From: Cyanophora paradoxa
Taxonomy: Eukaryota; Glaucocystophyceae; Cyanophorales; Cyanophoraceae
Assembly (NCBI GenBank): GCA_004431415.1
Contig: QPMI01000458.1
Location: forward strand, 1-51,264
Direction: 5' to 3'
DNA length: 51,264 nt
The notes under the pieces were generated by a model. The model had not been told where the DNA came from. It made no database searches and saw only the letters and a list, made by a program, of their open reading frames with translations. Shown here one piece after another: positions 23,154-32,207 of this stretch (the first letter of the stretch is position 1; each line of letters begins with the position of its first letter). The translations under genes were made by a program, and so were the position numbers.

Positions 23154-23689
23154 CGACGATGTATCGAAATATATCGCGTGCGGCTTGCAGTTGAATTCGA
23201 ATCGATATCAGCTTCAACGTTCTGCAACAACAGGTGGTTCGGTGCGACCCCGCGGCACTCATAATCAGGTTTCAATTCATGATCATCAACGGCAGGAGAC
23301 GCGCATGCGCGGGATCACCGTGGGGCCAGTAGCTGTACATGTAGTCGAAGGCGAAGCCTTGCAAAAATTGAAGGACGTCAGCTCGCCGCTCTCCGGCGCG
23401 GGTTTGTGATGCCCGCGCTGCAGCTGGGGTTGTCCATGCTTATAGTTATGATCTGCGTGCCTTTCAGAATCAGCTGCGCATATGTAAGACAGTGTATGCA
23501 GCACCGCGAGCCTCTAGATTTAGATCTCTCATGATCAGAGTCTGCAGCTGGATAGCAGACCCTGTCTTACTGGCCATGGATAGTTGTACGTATATATATA
23601 TACAATATTAATTGCAAGTACTCGGTAACGAAGTCATGATCATGAAGAAGCGCATGCGCACGTGCACGAGGTTTGCATTCTCAGCATTC

Positions 23690-23775
23690 TCAGAGTCTGT
23701 TTGCGTGCATCTCTGCCAGAGTCTGTTTGCGTGCATCTCTGCCATCTCAGCATTCTCAGAGTCTGTTTGCGTGCC
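23690..23775. repeat. short tandem repeat AGAGTCTGTTTGCGTGC
   Basis: AGAGTCTGTTTGCGTGC occurs three times (about 23,692, 23,718 and 23,758), separated by ATCTCTGCC-type and CATTCTCAG spacers. It is followed at 23,790-23,835 by a TAGTACAGTACTACTAG palindromic cluster. Non-coding. Confidence 0.7.
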
Positions 23776-24041
23776 TGATTCGATTACCGTAGTACAGTAC
23801 TACTAGTAGTGTACACTGTACAGTACTACTAGTAAGTATATATATATTTTACAACTTTGGCACTGCCGCAGACTAGGCCCGCACTGCCCCGCAGTGCGGG
23901 CCTGTGCGGCCCGGCCCGGCGGCGGCCGCGGCAAGCGCGCTGAACTAGTTTTGTACCGTTGATTCGGCGTTGAATTCCGAACTCTATATATATATAGCTA
24001 GTGCCGCAGTGCCACGGTGACTCGGCGAGTCTGCTACCGGG

Positions 24042-24140
24042 TACTGTAAAACGAGAAATGTCCGGCAGAACTTAATATTCGGCGCTATTCGGCATATATA
24101 GCCTCGCCGAATATTTGAAACTGCCAGAATTGTGCAGTAA
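24042..24140. repeat. dispersed inverted repeat element, copy A
   Basis: Runs from ACTGTAAAACGAGAAATGTC through AATATTCGGCGCT to GCCGAATATTTGAAACTGCC and AGAATTGTGCAG. The same series appears in reverse complement at 24,775-24,926. Internally it also folds on itself around AATATTCGG/CCGAATATT. Looks like a non-autonomous transposon relic; no target duplication could be fixed. Confidence 0.6.
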
Positions 24141-24179
24141 CCGCATGCGCACAAGTTCTGGTATATTAGTGCGCGACTG

Positions 24180-24260
24180 TGCGCCCCCAAATTAAATTAA
24201 TGCGTTTTCATTAAATTGCAGCCATGCAATTTGCAGGAAACGCATTGATTTGGGGGCGCA
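24180..24260. repeat. hairpin element with TGCGCCCCCAAAT arms
   Basis: Left arm TGCGCCCCCAAAT (24,180-24,192) pairs exactly with right arm ATTTGGGGGCGCA (24,248-24,260). Inside, AATGCGTTT pairs with AAACGCATT. The whole is an approximately 81-bp foldback in non-coding DNA. Confidence 0.75.
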
Positions 24261-24774
24261 TTAATTAAGTGCGCGCAGCGCGCATTACTTAAAAATTAAG
24301 TGTCTATTATAATTAGTGATCGAATAGTCCATTTCCCGGGTCCGAGGTTCCCGACGACGTCACCGAGTCAGTCGACGTCACTGAGTCTTCGACGTCGACG
24401 TCACCACGTCACGACTCACGAGTCATGATCATCGGATGATTCGTATCACCGAGTCACGATTCCGAAAGTTCCATCATTGAACGATTCACGACTCGATTGA
24501 TTGATCATGACGCATACCACGCAGGATATGAGCGATTCGCCGAGTCGCAGAGCCTTCTGGGGCCGCCGGGCTCGCGATCGCGAGTCCGACGGTCGCAACT
24601 TGGCAACTTCAAGGCTTGCAATTACTACTGTAAAACACTCAATGTCCAGCGTGACTTTATTTCGGCAAAACGCGAAATAAACGCCGAAATTGTGGTTCGT
24701 CATCATCATATTTTCGGCAACCTAGACAGTCCGCCTAGGCGGCGGGTATGTTGATCCCTCTTCTGCCATACTAT

Positions 24775-24926
24775 GATACATCTGCACAATTCTGGCAGTT
24801 TCAAATATTCGGCACAGCGAGTATATATGCGGGCCGGATAATGCGGCCCGTATGCATGCCGGCCGCGGAAACTTGCCGGAAAGCGCCGAATATTATAAGT
24901 TCCGCCGGAGATTTCGTGTTTTGCAG
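24775..24926. repeat. dispersed inverted repeat element, copy B
   Basis: Reverse complement of copy A at 24,042-24,140, with an insertion of about 45 bp in the middle (GC-rich, CGGGCCGGATAATGCGGCCCG). The shared ends are CTGCACAATTCTGGCAGTTT and TTCGTGTTTTGCAGT. A third, weaker relative begins ACTGTAAAACACTCAATGTC at about 24,627. Confidence 0.6.
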
Positions 24927-25116
24927 TAAGTTAGCAAGTCGCGGGCCCGCGGCGCGGGCCGCCGCGGCCGCGGCCCGGCGGCATCAGTGATTGCTCATCA
25001 TGACATCATGGCATCATGATGGCATCATGGCCGCAGTGGCATCACTGGCAACTTGGCAAATCAGTGGCAATGTCTGGCATGCATCATGACTCAGTGATGC
25101 ATGCTACTACCGTGTT

Positions 25117-25376
25117 ACCGTAAGACAGAATATTAGTTCGCGCAAAATATTAGTTCGGTACCAATTAGTGCGTTTTTTGCCGTAAAAACGCACTAATTTG
25201 AGACCGCCCTAATTACAGGACGCTAAGAAAATGCTGTTGGGGTACAGCGTGTACCCCCCGCCCCATACACTGGAAACGAATAAACGCACTAATTTGAGAC
25301 CGAACTAATTACTATGGTCGGGGTCCGGGTCTAAAAACGAACTAATATCGTGCGAATTAATATTGTGTTTTACGGT
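25117..25376. mobile_element. MITE-like element of about 260 bp with terminal inverted repeats
   Basis: Left end ACCGTAAGACAGAATATTAG and right end, read inward, ACCGTAAAACACAATATTAA agree over about 27 bp with a handful of mismatches. The interior carries a perfect 15-bp hairpin (AATTAGTGCGTTTTT at 25,163-25,177 with its complement at 25,184-25,198) and a repeated word AAACGCACTAATTTGAGACC (25,185 and 25,282). No protein is encoded, so any transposase would act in trans. Confidence 0.6.
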
Positions 25377-25379
25377 ACA

Positions 25380-26529
25380 CTAAATTAACAGCCCGTTAAT
25401 TAAGAGGTTATAAAATCTGGCCCTCCCTTAGGCGAAATAACATGCAGAGTTCCAAACTAATGCATATGGGGCAGTAATTATATAATGTTGGGGGGTAGAT
25501 TGTATACGTATATATATAAGACAACTGAACAGCAGCGAATTAGCAGAGCGAATTAGTCGAAAATTCGGTCTGTTAATTTAATTTAATATCACTACCTACG
25601 GGGGGTTCGCCCCACCGTAGTCTCTCAAAAAAAAAAATTTAATTGGGACTCTGTTAATTAAGTGAGTCCAGTATTTATGTGTTGCACGGTAGTATGATAT
25701 CATGCCATGAAGCCTTGAAGATGTGGCGCCGGCATGCCGCAGTGCCGGCGCGGCGGCGCCATGCTGCCAGGCTGCCGGCGCCCCGCCGGGCCGGCGGCCC
25801 CCCGGCCCCGCCAGTGCCGCCACCGCCGGGCGCCGGCCCACCGGGCCACCGGCCGCCGGCGCCGGCATGCCGGCTCCGGCGCCATGCCGCAGTGCTGCCA
25901 AGGCTGCCACAGCCTGCCAGCCAGTGCCAGGCCCGGGCCCCGGCCCCCGGAGGCCTAGGCTGCCGGCGCCCCGCGGCCGGCGGCCCAACGGCCGCGGGCG
26001 CGCGGCGGGCCCAAGTTTGCAACCTTACTAACTTACAAAGTTAGCAATTCAGGAAGCCTTCGGCTACACATAAATAAAAACATTTGTTTTTATTTATGTA
26101 TTCGGCTTGCCCGGCCGGTTAAATTTAACGTTGCATTATTCTAAACTTGCATTACTTGCATAATTCGCTGCATTTCAGTTATATTTAAGTTTGGCGTGCT
26201 TGAGCCTTGAGCTCGAGCTTAAGCTTCAGCTCCAGCCGTGAGCTTGAATTGCAACGTCCGACGGTCCTCATGGATGGGACCTCACTGAGTCATCAAGCCT
26301 GCTTGCAGAAGTTCCCAGAACTAGTGTCCTAGGCTCCTAGCTATAGCTATAGGTATCGCCAGTGTCCCCGGGCCCCTGATTCCGCGGCCGAGCGACTTCT
26401 GTGCGCATGCTCATGATCAATGAGACACGTACAGCAGCTGCAGATCGAGACTAGACTCGTCGTATGGTAGCAACTTGCAATTGGCAAGCTTTTAATTATA
26501 TAAGCTCGACTTCCTGTCACGAAATCGAC
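25380..26529. other. intergenic stretch before the kinesin gene
   Basis: AT-rich to about 25,700, then a GC-rich segment 25,720-26,010 made of GCCGGCG/CATGCCG words with frames open on both strands (compositional), then AT-rich again. No supported gene. Confidence 0.5.
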
Positions 26530-29500
26530 ATGGCGGAAAGTGTGAAGGTCGCTGTGCGGGTGCGGCCCTTCAACCAGCGTGAGAAGGATCGCAATGCAAA
26601 GCTCGTGCGTGCCTACGTTTGCATATTCCCGCCCGCGGCCGGTCCTGCAGCTGGGCATATATATGCATGCTTAAGCATTCCAGCTGCAGGGACCTTTGTA
26701 CCTAGATTTAGAGGCTCGTGTGGCTGCATGCACTGTATTACATATGCACAGCTGATTTTGAAAGTCACGCAGATCATAAGCATGGACGGCCCCAGCACGG
26801 GCATCACAAACCCGGAGAGCGGCGAGCTGAAGTCCTTTGCCTTCGACTACAGCTACTGGTCCCACGGTGAACCGATGATCCCGCTAACGCGAATTAGTAC
26901 TTCGCATAAGTGCGCATGCTCAATTGCAAAAGCTAAGGGCCCTGTTACCAACCTCGGCGACGACCCCCCGCAGACGGCTTTGTGAACGACGAGAACGGTT
27001 ACTCGGTGGGCACTTCGCCCAAATACGCGGGCCAGCGAAAGTGCGATGTCCGGCCCACCTCGATCACGCTGCAGCTGCTCTTAATTATATGTTTCTCTCA
27101 TGATCAGTGTGTACGACGATCTTGGGGCGTCAGTGCTCGCCAACGCGTGGAACGGGTACAACTGCTCGCTGTTCGCGTATGGGCAAACGGGCTCGGGCAA
27201 ATCGTAATCCATGGTTGGCTACGGAGCAAACAAGGTTCGATTCGCCGGCGACCGCGCGGCGCGTTCGCCCGCTGGGCTCCGGATCCGGAAGCTCATGATC
27301 AGGCGACTGGCAGGGAATCATCCCGATTAGCTGTGAGGAGATGTTCAAGCGCATCGGCGAAAACAAGGAACCCAACAAGCAGTACATGGTAACGGTCCGC
27401 TACCTTCCGAGCCTCTGAGCCCGAGCGCGGAGAAGCCCCCTCTCCCTGAATCGACAACGCCGGCAGGTATCTATGCTCGAGATCTACAACGAGAAAGTCA
27501 AAGACCTTCGTACGTAGCTATATCCCCTCACGATCAGGCGCTGGGCTCTCGCGCACTTCAGTCTCCCTGCTGACGCTGCGCCGCTCCTCGCAACCGCAAT
27601 CGGTCCACAGTGAATCCAAAGAGTGCGCGCGAACCCTTTTCCCCTGTTGACGTTTGCGGTCGCCCCTTTGCGTTGTCCGTGCAACACCCGCGTAACGTTA
27701 ACGCAGTTAACCCCCCCGGGGGTCTGAACGTGCGGCAAGACAAAGTGCGGGGGGTATACGTGGAGAACCTCACCCCAGTCCCCTGCAACTCGTACAGGGA
27801 AATTGAGCAGCAAATGGAGAACGGTGAGATCGCGTCCGCTTCTTGAGACCCTGCTTCCCCTGAACTGTCTGCAGGGACCACAAACCGGACAGTCGCGTCG
27901 ACGAATATGAATGCGACCTCATCCAGAGCGCACACGGTCCGCAATTATAATAATTCACTCTATCTATTCAACTGTCCCCATTTGCTAAGTTCTGGTCTCT
28001 GTTAGGTCTTTACAATACAGTTCTCCATTGTCACGACCGTGGGCGGCCAAAAGAGCGAGATCGGCTCCAAGGTGGCCTCTGGCATTGAATATAATTTTCG
28101 AATTCAATAATTAATATTGCGCGCGCGCCTTTTAATCTGATCCGTGATCAACTGCAGATCAACCTGGTGGACCTGGCGGGCTCGGAGCGGGCTGAGAGCA
28201 CGGGGGCAACAGGGGACCGTCTCAAAGAGGGTTTGCGCATCGGTCTAGATCTGTGCTTAAGCTTGCCGCTTTCGAGATTAAGCTTCTGCAGGATGCGCCA
28301 TCAACCAATCCCTCTCCGCGCTGGGCAACGTCATCAGTTCCCTTGCAGACCAATCCATGGGAAAGAAGGTGAGTCTATGTTTGCAAGGACCCCCCCCCTC
28401 CCCCCCCCCTCCACTTCCTCCTACTCCTCCCGCCCCCGCCCCCCCCTCCCCCCCCCTCCTCCTCCCCGAAACGAATCACACCCCATCGATATCCGCTGTG
28501 CAGGGTGTCTTCGTGCCGTACCGGAACTCGGTTCTCACACGGCTTCTTCAAGACGCGCTTGGAGGCAACTCGAAGACGATGTGCGCCCTGCTCTTTCCGC
28601 TCTTTCCACTTTCGTCTTGATATCGATACCGCTTCCCGCCATCCGCAGTATGATAGCCGCATTGAGTGCGTGCGCGCTTTGTTCAGCGCGCCGCTGAGTT
28701 CGAACCCCTTTCATTATCAGTCTCCTGAACTCGTGCAGGCCCCGCCGACATTAACTACGAAGAGACCCTCTCCACGCTGCGGTACGCGGACCGCGCCAAG
28801 AAGATAAAGAACGTCGCCAGAAAGAACGAAAATCCGACCGAAAAGGCTCGCAACCCCAGTACTAGTCCTGCCTGCTTGATTCGCGATATCGATTCGGAGC
28901 CGCTCACGAATTACGCAGCTGATCCGAGACCTGCGAGAGGAGATCGAGCAGCTGAAAAAGGCGATATCGATGGGCGGGGGCGCGTCCGCGCCGGGCAATT
29001 CGGGCCGCGTCAGCAGCGAGGAGGTGGAGCGCATGAAGCAGGAGGAGGCGGCGATCGAGCGCGTGCTGCTGGAACAGGCAAAGTCGTGGGAGGAGAAGCT
29101 CGCCGATGCGCGGATGCGCGGCCTGGTCGGAGCGGGCGGCGATGCGGAGGAGCGCCGCGCGAAGCTGAAGACGACGCCACACATCAAGAACCTCAACGAG
29201 GACTCGATGCTGTCAGAGCAAGTGCGCCATATGCATATTACCGCAAACCACGCGATAAACACACTGTGACAATCATTGTATTGCGTCGTTTCCTTGATTC
29301 GCATCAACAATTCAGATCGTCTACTTCATCGAGCCGGAGAAGCCGATGCGGGTTGGGCGCAAGGATGCACTGGACCCGCGCCCCGACGTCATTCTGACGG
29401 GAGCTTCTGTCCAGAAGGCCCACTGCACGTTCGAGAACGACGGGGGACATATTTTCGTCACGCCGGAGCCGGGAGCCAAGGTGACTGTCAACGGCAGGCA

Positions 29501-29732
29501 GGCGGAGGGCCGCACCGGCCCCATCCAGCACCTTTCTCGCATCTTCCTTGGGCATCACGCATGGCGCCTGCACGATCCGGCAAGCGGCTCGAAGGAGCCG
29601 CCCGACCAGTTCGACTGGGAATTCGCGCAGCGCGAGCTTGCGGAGGCTCAGGGCCAGGGGATGAATCTGGTGGAGAAGGCCAAGGAGCTCGACGAGGTGG
29701 CCGCGTTGAAAATGGCCGAATACGAGAGCAAG
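26530..29732 (+). CDS. kinesin-3 (KIF1/Unc-104 type) motor and FHA region, 15 exons, 3' end not in window
   Basis: A plus-end-type microtubule motor. Exons: 26,530-26,604, 26,773-26,866, 26,974-27,040, 27,108-27,234, 27,314-27,388, 27,467-27,509, 27,611-27,823, 27,875-27,936, 28,006-28,071, 28,158-28,230, 28,292-28,368, 28,504-28,582, 28,739-28,845, 28,919-29,221 and 29,316-29,732. Motor motifs appear in order: [13 protein letters not shown]-loop [29 protein letters not shown] (switch I), VDLAGSE (switch II), [14 protein letters not shown] and [13 protein letters not shown]. An FHA domain follows ([35 protein letters not shown]), as is usual in kinesin-3. Introns 12 and 13 use GC donors. An in-frame TAA at 27,205-27,207 replaces the aromatic residue expected after GKS. 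The gene should continue past 29,732 (possible donor GTTCGC) but viral DNA follows. Confidence 0.9.
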
Positions 29733-30023
29733 GTTCGCTCAAGGCCGCTGCGCGCCAGACATCGATGTCGACTAGTACTAGTACTGGCCTGACAGGGCGT
29801 ACGTATATAGGTGGGCTCTTGCCAAGGGTCGAGCTCTCGAGCTTGCCCCTTCGCTGTCAATGCATTGTTAACCCTCGGAGGTTGATGAGTCACGCGTTGC
29901 GGAGGTTGCATTGTTATATTGCATTCGGGGAGGCAGGGGGACTAACACGTCCAATGTACCCCCCGGGGGCCTCCCGGCCTCTAACTAGGCTCGGACTCTA
30001 ACTGAATGCTGTACCCCCTGCGG
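29733..30023. other. junction between kinesin and viral-type DNA
   Basis: Starts with a possible kinesin splice donor. At 29,889-29,911 the sequence GTCACGCGTTGCGGAGGTTG shares GTTGCGGAGGTTGC with the large repeats at 41,453 and (inverted) 41,821, which lie well inside the viral part. I therefore place the viral edge before about 29,880. No terminal repeat or target duplication could be identified. Confidence 0.4.
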
Positions 30024-30776
30024 TTACTGCCCGAGCCTAGCGAACTTGCGTAACTCGGCCTCGCCCTGTACCCAGTGACTGGTGTCGTCCATCCATTCGC
30101 GTACCTCCCTCTGACGCTTGAGTGACTCACGCTGCTCAGGTGAGGGGGAGGGGGGGCCGTAGAGGAGGGGCCGCGGCGGGGGTACCATGCCAAAGTTTGC
30201 CCACTCGGGGGGTATACCGAATTCACCGTGATCGATTCTCTGAGGCGTGAAGTACTGGCCGTCGCTCAGCGCCAGGTGGTAGAAGGCGTTTCGCAGTCGT
30301 CTGAGGAAGCGGGGCTGCACAGTCTGCGGGTCAAGGCTCTCGAAGCGCCACGGTGCCACAAAGTCAATGATACGCTCCTGCACCCGCGCGGGCAGAGCGA
30401 GGATCTGGCTCTTGCGGTTCGCAAAGGCCATCCACAGTGCTTGTAGGTCCGCCCAATCGCCGTTCAGATCCCTGCGTTCTCGCCTGCCATGATTGCGTGG
30501 ATTGATCGTCATACCCATGAAACGTGCTGCGCCGATGGTGTTTTGATCTGGAAACTCTTGATCGTCGTTAAACTTATCTCGTATCCAGCGCACGAGGTAC
30601 AGCACGCGTTCCATAAAGTTCTCCCCGGGCGATCCGCTCCCCGAATCGGGGCCCATCGCCCATCGCCGCCGGTGCAGATCGGATTGTGCGTCGTCCAAGT
30701 CCACGGTCCGCTGTAGGATCTCACCGATGATGGGGCCGTTGTTGTACAGCACGTCGGACTCGCGTGTCCGCGCCAT
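30024..30776 (-). CDS. viral protein of unknown function, paralogue A
   Basis: Uninterrupted, 250 residues. The ATG at 30,776 is preferred over an upstream GTG because a promoter-like GATATTCTCAG lies just before it (30,790-30,800) and the upstream neighbour stops at 30,815. It is a tandem paralogue of the next gene: both have a helix RVxxLxxWIRDKFxxxxxxR, a middle ARVQERIIDFV / NEARLKIMNFL helix and a C-terminal Pro-rich region followed by KRxREVREWMDD / RKRLRDWLQDDRNR and GEAELRK / GEAKV. The central region FRPHLA-type aromatic clusters are not shared. No known domain recognised. No introns. Confidence 0.7.
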   Translation of the reverse strand: MARTRESDVLYNNGPIIGEILQRTVDLDDAQSDLHRRRWAMGPDSGSGSPGENFMERVLYLVRWIRDKFNDDQEFPDQNTIGAARFMGMTINPRNHGRRERRDLNGDWADLQALWMAFANRKSQILALPARVQERIIDFVAPWRFESLDPQTVQPRFLRRLRNAFYHLALSDGQYFTPQRIDHGEFGIPPEWANFGMVPPPRPLLYGPPSPSPEQRESLKRQREVREWMDDTSHWVQGEAELRKFARLGQ

Positions 30777-30789
30777 GCTCGCGGCTCGC

Positions 30790-30800
30790 TGAGAATATCT
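30790..30800 (-). promoter_or_regulatory. viral promoter-like motif
   Basis: Minus strand GATATTCTCAG, 14 nt before the ATG at 30,776 and in the gap between two genes. Confidence 0.5.
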
Positions 30801-30814
30801 ACCCGTACCCCCTA

Positions 30815-31519
30815 TCACGTCCACCTCCACGTCAGGCGATTGTTCTCGAAAACGGGGTACGCCTCCTCCTCTGGGGGTATAGTGCCGACCTTTGCCTCAC
30901 CCGGCAGACGGTTTCGATCGTCCTGCAGCCAGTCGCGCAGTCGCTTGCGCTCGTTGATGGGGGGCCTCGAGTCAAAGGGGGATACGTAGGCGGGGGGCGG
31001 GGGTGGGGCGGGCGGAAGCTCTTGCCAGCTCCGGGGTACGAGCTCGCGTGGAATCTCGAGCTCTGTGTACCGTGAGCCGTCGTACTGTCGGACACCGCCT
31101 TCGCCTGTACGCATGTACCACTGTATCTCATTTCGAAGCCCATTGATCACATCGCCTTCGCGCCCGTCTCTACCTGCGAGTAAGAAGTTCATGATCTTCA
31201 ATCTGGCCTCGTTCGGCAGACGGGCCACGCGGCTTCTAGGCGACATCAGCGCCACGTACAGGGACGTAAGCACACTGCTGAAGTCCCAGTTCCGATCATA
31301 GGATGGGGGGGCGAGCCTCACGGTATCCCGCAGCCCCTGGGCTGCAACAGGGGCTAGCCCCCTCAGCGGAAAGGACGACGTTCCTATCCGATTTCGCATC
31401 CCCTCCTTGAACTTATCTCGTATCCAATGGGCCAGGCCCCTAACGCGAGTCAGGAACTCTTCGGGGCTCGAATCTTCGTCCATCTGCGGGACCGGGCTCG
31501 AATCTTCGTCATCCGACAT
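30815..31519 (-). CDS. viral protein of unknown function, paralogue B
   Basis: Uninterrupted, 234 residues, ATG at 31,519 (MSDDEDSSPV). The acidic N-terminus contains a direct repeat DEDSSP. Then LAHWIRDKFKEGMRNRIG and LPNEARLKIMNFLLAG, a Pro-rich stretch (LPPAPPPPPAYVSP) and NERKRLRDWLQDD, matching paralogue A downstream in order and spacing. The gene is divergent from the YqaJ-type nuclease with only 52 bp between the starts, so they probably share a control region. No introns. Function unknown; duplication beside replication genes suggests a nucleic-acid-related or regulatory role, but this is inference. Confidence 0.7.
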   Translation of the reverse strand: MSDDEDSSPVPQMDEDSSPEEFLTRVRGLAHWIRDKFKEGMRNRIGTSSFPLRGLAPVAAQGLRDTVRLAPPSYDRNWDFSSVLTSLYVALMSPRSRVARLPNEARLKIMNFLLAGRDGREGDVINGLRNEIQWYMRTGEGGVRQYDGSRYTELEIPRELVPRSWQELPPAPPPPPAYVSPFDSRPPINERKRLRDWLQDDRNRLPGEAKVGTIPPEEEAYPVFENNRLTWRWT

Positions 31520-31536
31520 TTGCAATTGCACACAAC

Positions 31537-31550
31537 GAGAAATTCTAAAC
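31537..31550. promoter_or_regulatory. bidirectional promoter-like motif
   Basis: GAGAAATTCTAAAC reads as a promoter-like A/T-rich TCTAA on the plus strand and TTTAGAATTTCTC on the minus strand, centred between divergent starts at 31,519 and 31,572. Confidence 0.55.
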
Positions 31551-31571
31551 GCTACTGCGAGGCTACGAGCT

Positions 31572-32207
31572 ATGGACCTACAACAGGGGAGCGCGGCGTG
31601 GCACGCTGCGCGCCGCGAAAAGCTAACCGCCTCGAACTTTGCCGCCGCGTGCGGCATCAACCCGTGGAAATCCAGGGCCCGCCTCTGGGCGGAGCTGAGC
31701 GGGATCGCGGAGGAAAACAACTTTGACAACCCTGCCCTAACCTACGGGCACGACTACGAGCCCCTCGCGGTCTCTATCTACAAGGCACTGAACGATAACG
31801 TGGACATTCAACACACTGGACTGCACGAACACAAAGAAATGCCGTTCCTCGCCGGGAGCCCCGACGGACTGATAGGAAATGATAGGATTTTAGAGGTGAA
31901 ATGCCCTTACAAGGGCGAACTTTACGATAGCGTTCCTACCTATTACATGACTCAACTTCAGGGCCTGCTGGACATAACGGGCCGCGACTGGGCCGAACTT
32001 TTCTGTTTCACGCCTCTGCGCGTGCAAACGTGGTACGTCAGACGGGACGAGAGGTACATCGAGCTCATGCGGCGGTGCTTACATCTATTTTGGATGCACG
32101 TGAAGGCTGGAACTCCGCCCGAGCCCTACAGCGATCGAATGAAGTCAGAGAACCTCAGCGAGGAGCAGGCGGCGCTGCGCGAGTTTAAGTCGTACGCCCT
32201 CCTCTAG
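31572..32207 (+). CDS. YqaJ-type viral recombinase / alkaline exonuclease
   Basis: Intact, 211 residues. The family is a lambda-exonuclease-like PD-(D/E)XK nuclease that resects double-stranded DNA ends for annealing recombination. Motifs in order: QGSAAWHAARREKLTAS (residues 4-20), TYGHDYEPLA with the conserved E-P (about 56-65), GSPDGLI (about 96-102) with the metal-binding Asp, LEVKCPYK (about 107-114) with Glu and Lys of the active site, and YYMTQLQGLL (about 125-134). The ATG at 31,572 follows a promoter-like motif. The TAG at 32,205-32,207 abuts the first 52-bp palindrome. Such nucleases commonly pair with a ssDNA-annealing protein; the candidate here is at 43.8 kb. Close to the helicase, it supports a replication-recombination module. 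Confidence 0.92.
   Translation: MDLQQGSAAWHAARREKLTASNFAAACGINPWKSRARLWAELSGIAEENNFDNPALTYGHDYEPLAVSIYKALNDNVDIQHTGLHEHKEMPFLAGSPDGLIGNDRILEVKCPYKGELYDSVPTYYMTQLQGLLDITGRDWAELFCFTPLRVQTWYVRRDERYIELMRRCLHLFWMHVKAGTPPEPYSDRMKSENLSEEQAALREFKSYALL

Noticed and set aside
25720-26010. Coding exon in the GC-rich patch before the kinesin
   Set aside because: Gly/Ala/Pro/Arg frames are open on both strands, built from CATGCCGGC-type words; no motif.
27205-27207. Reassigned genetic code with TAA as Tyr
   Set aside because: Only one such codon was found, and TAA and TAG are used as normal stops by neighbouring genes (for example at 40,165 and 45,830), though these are viral; evidence is too thin.
29733-30023. 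Terminal inverted repeats of a polinton-like insertion
   Set aside because: The right end is outside the window and no inverted pair of the left sequence is visible inside it apart from one 14-bp shared word.
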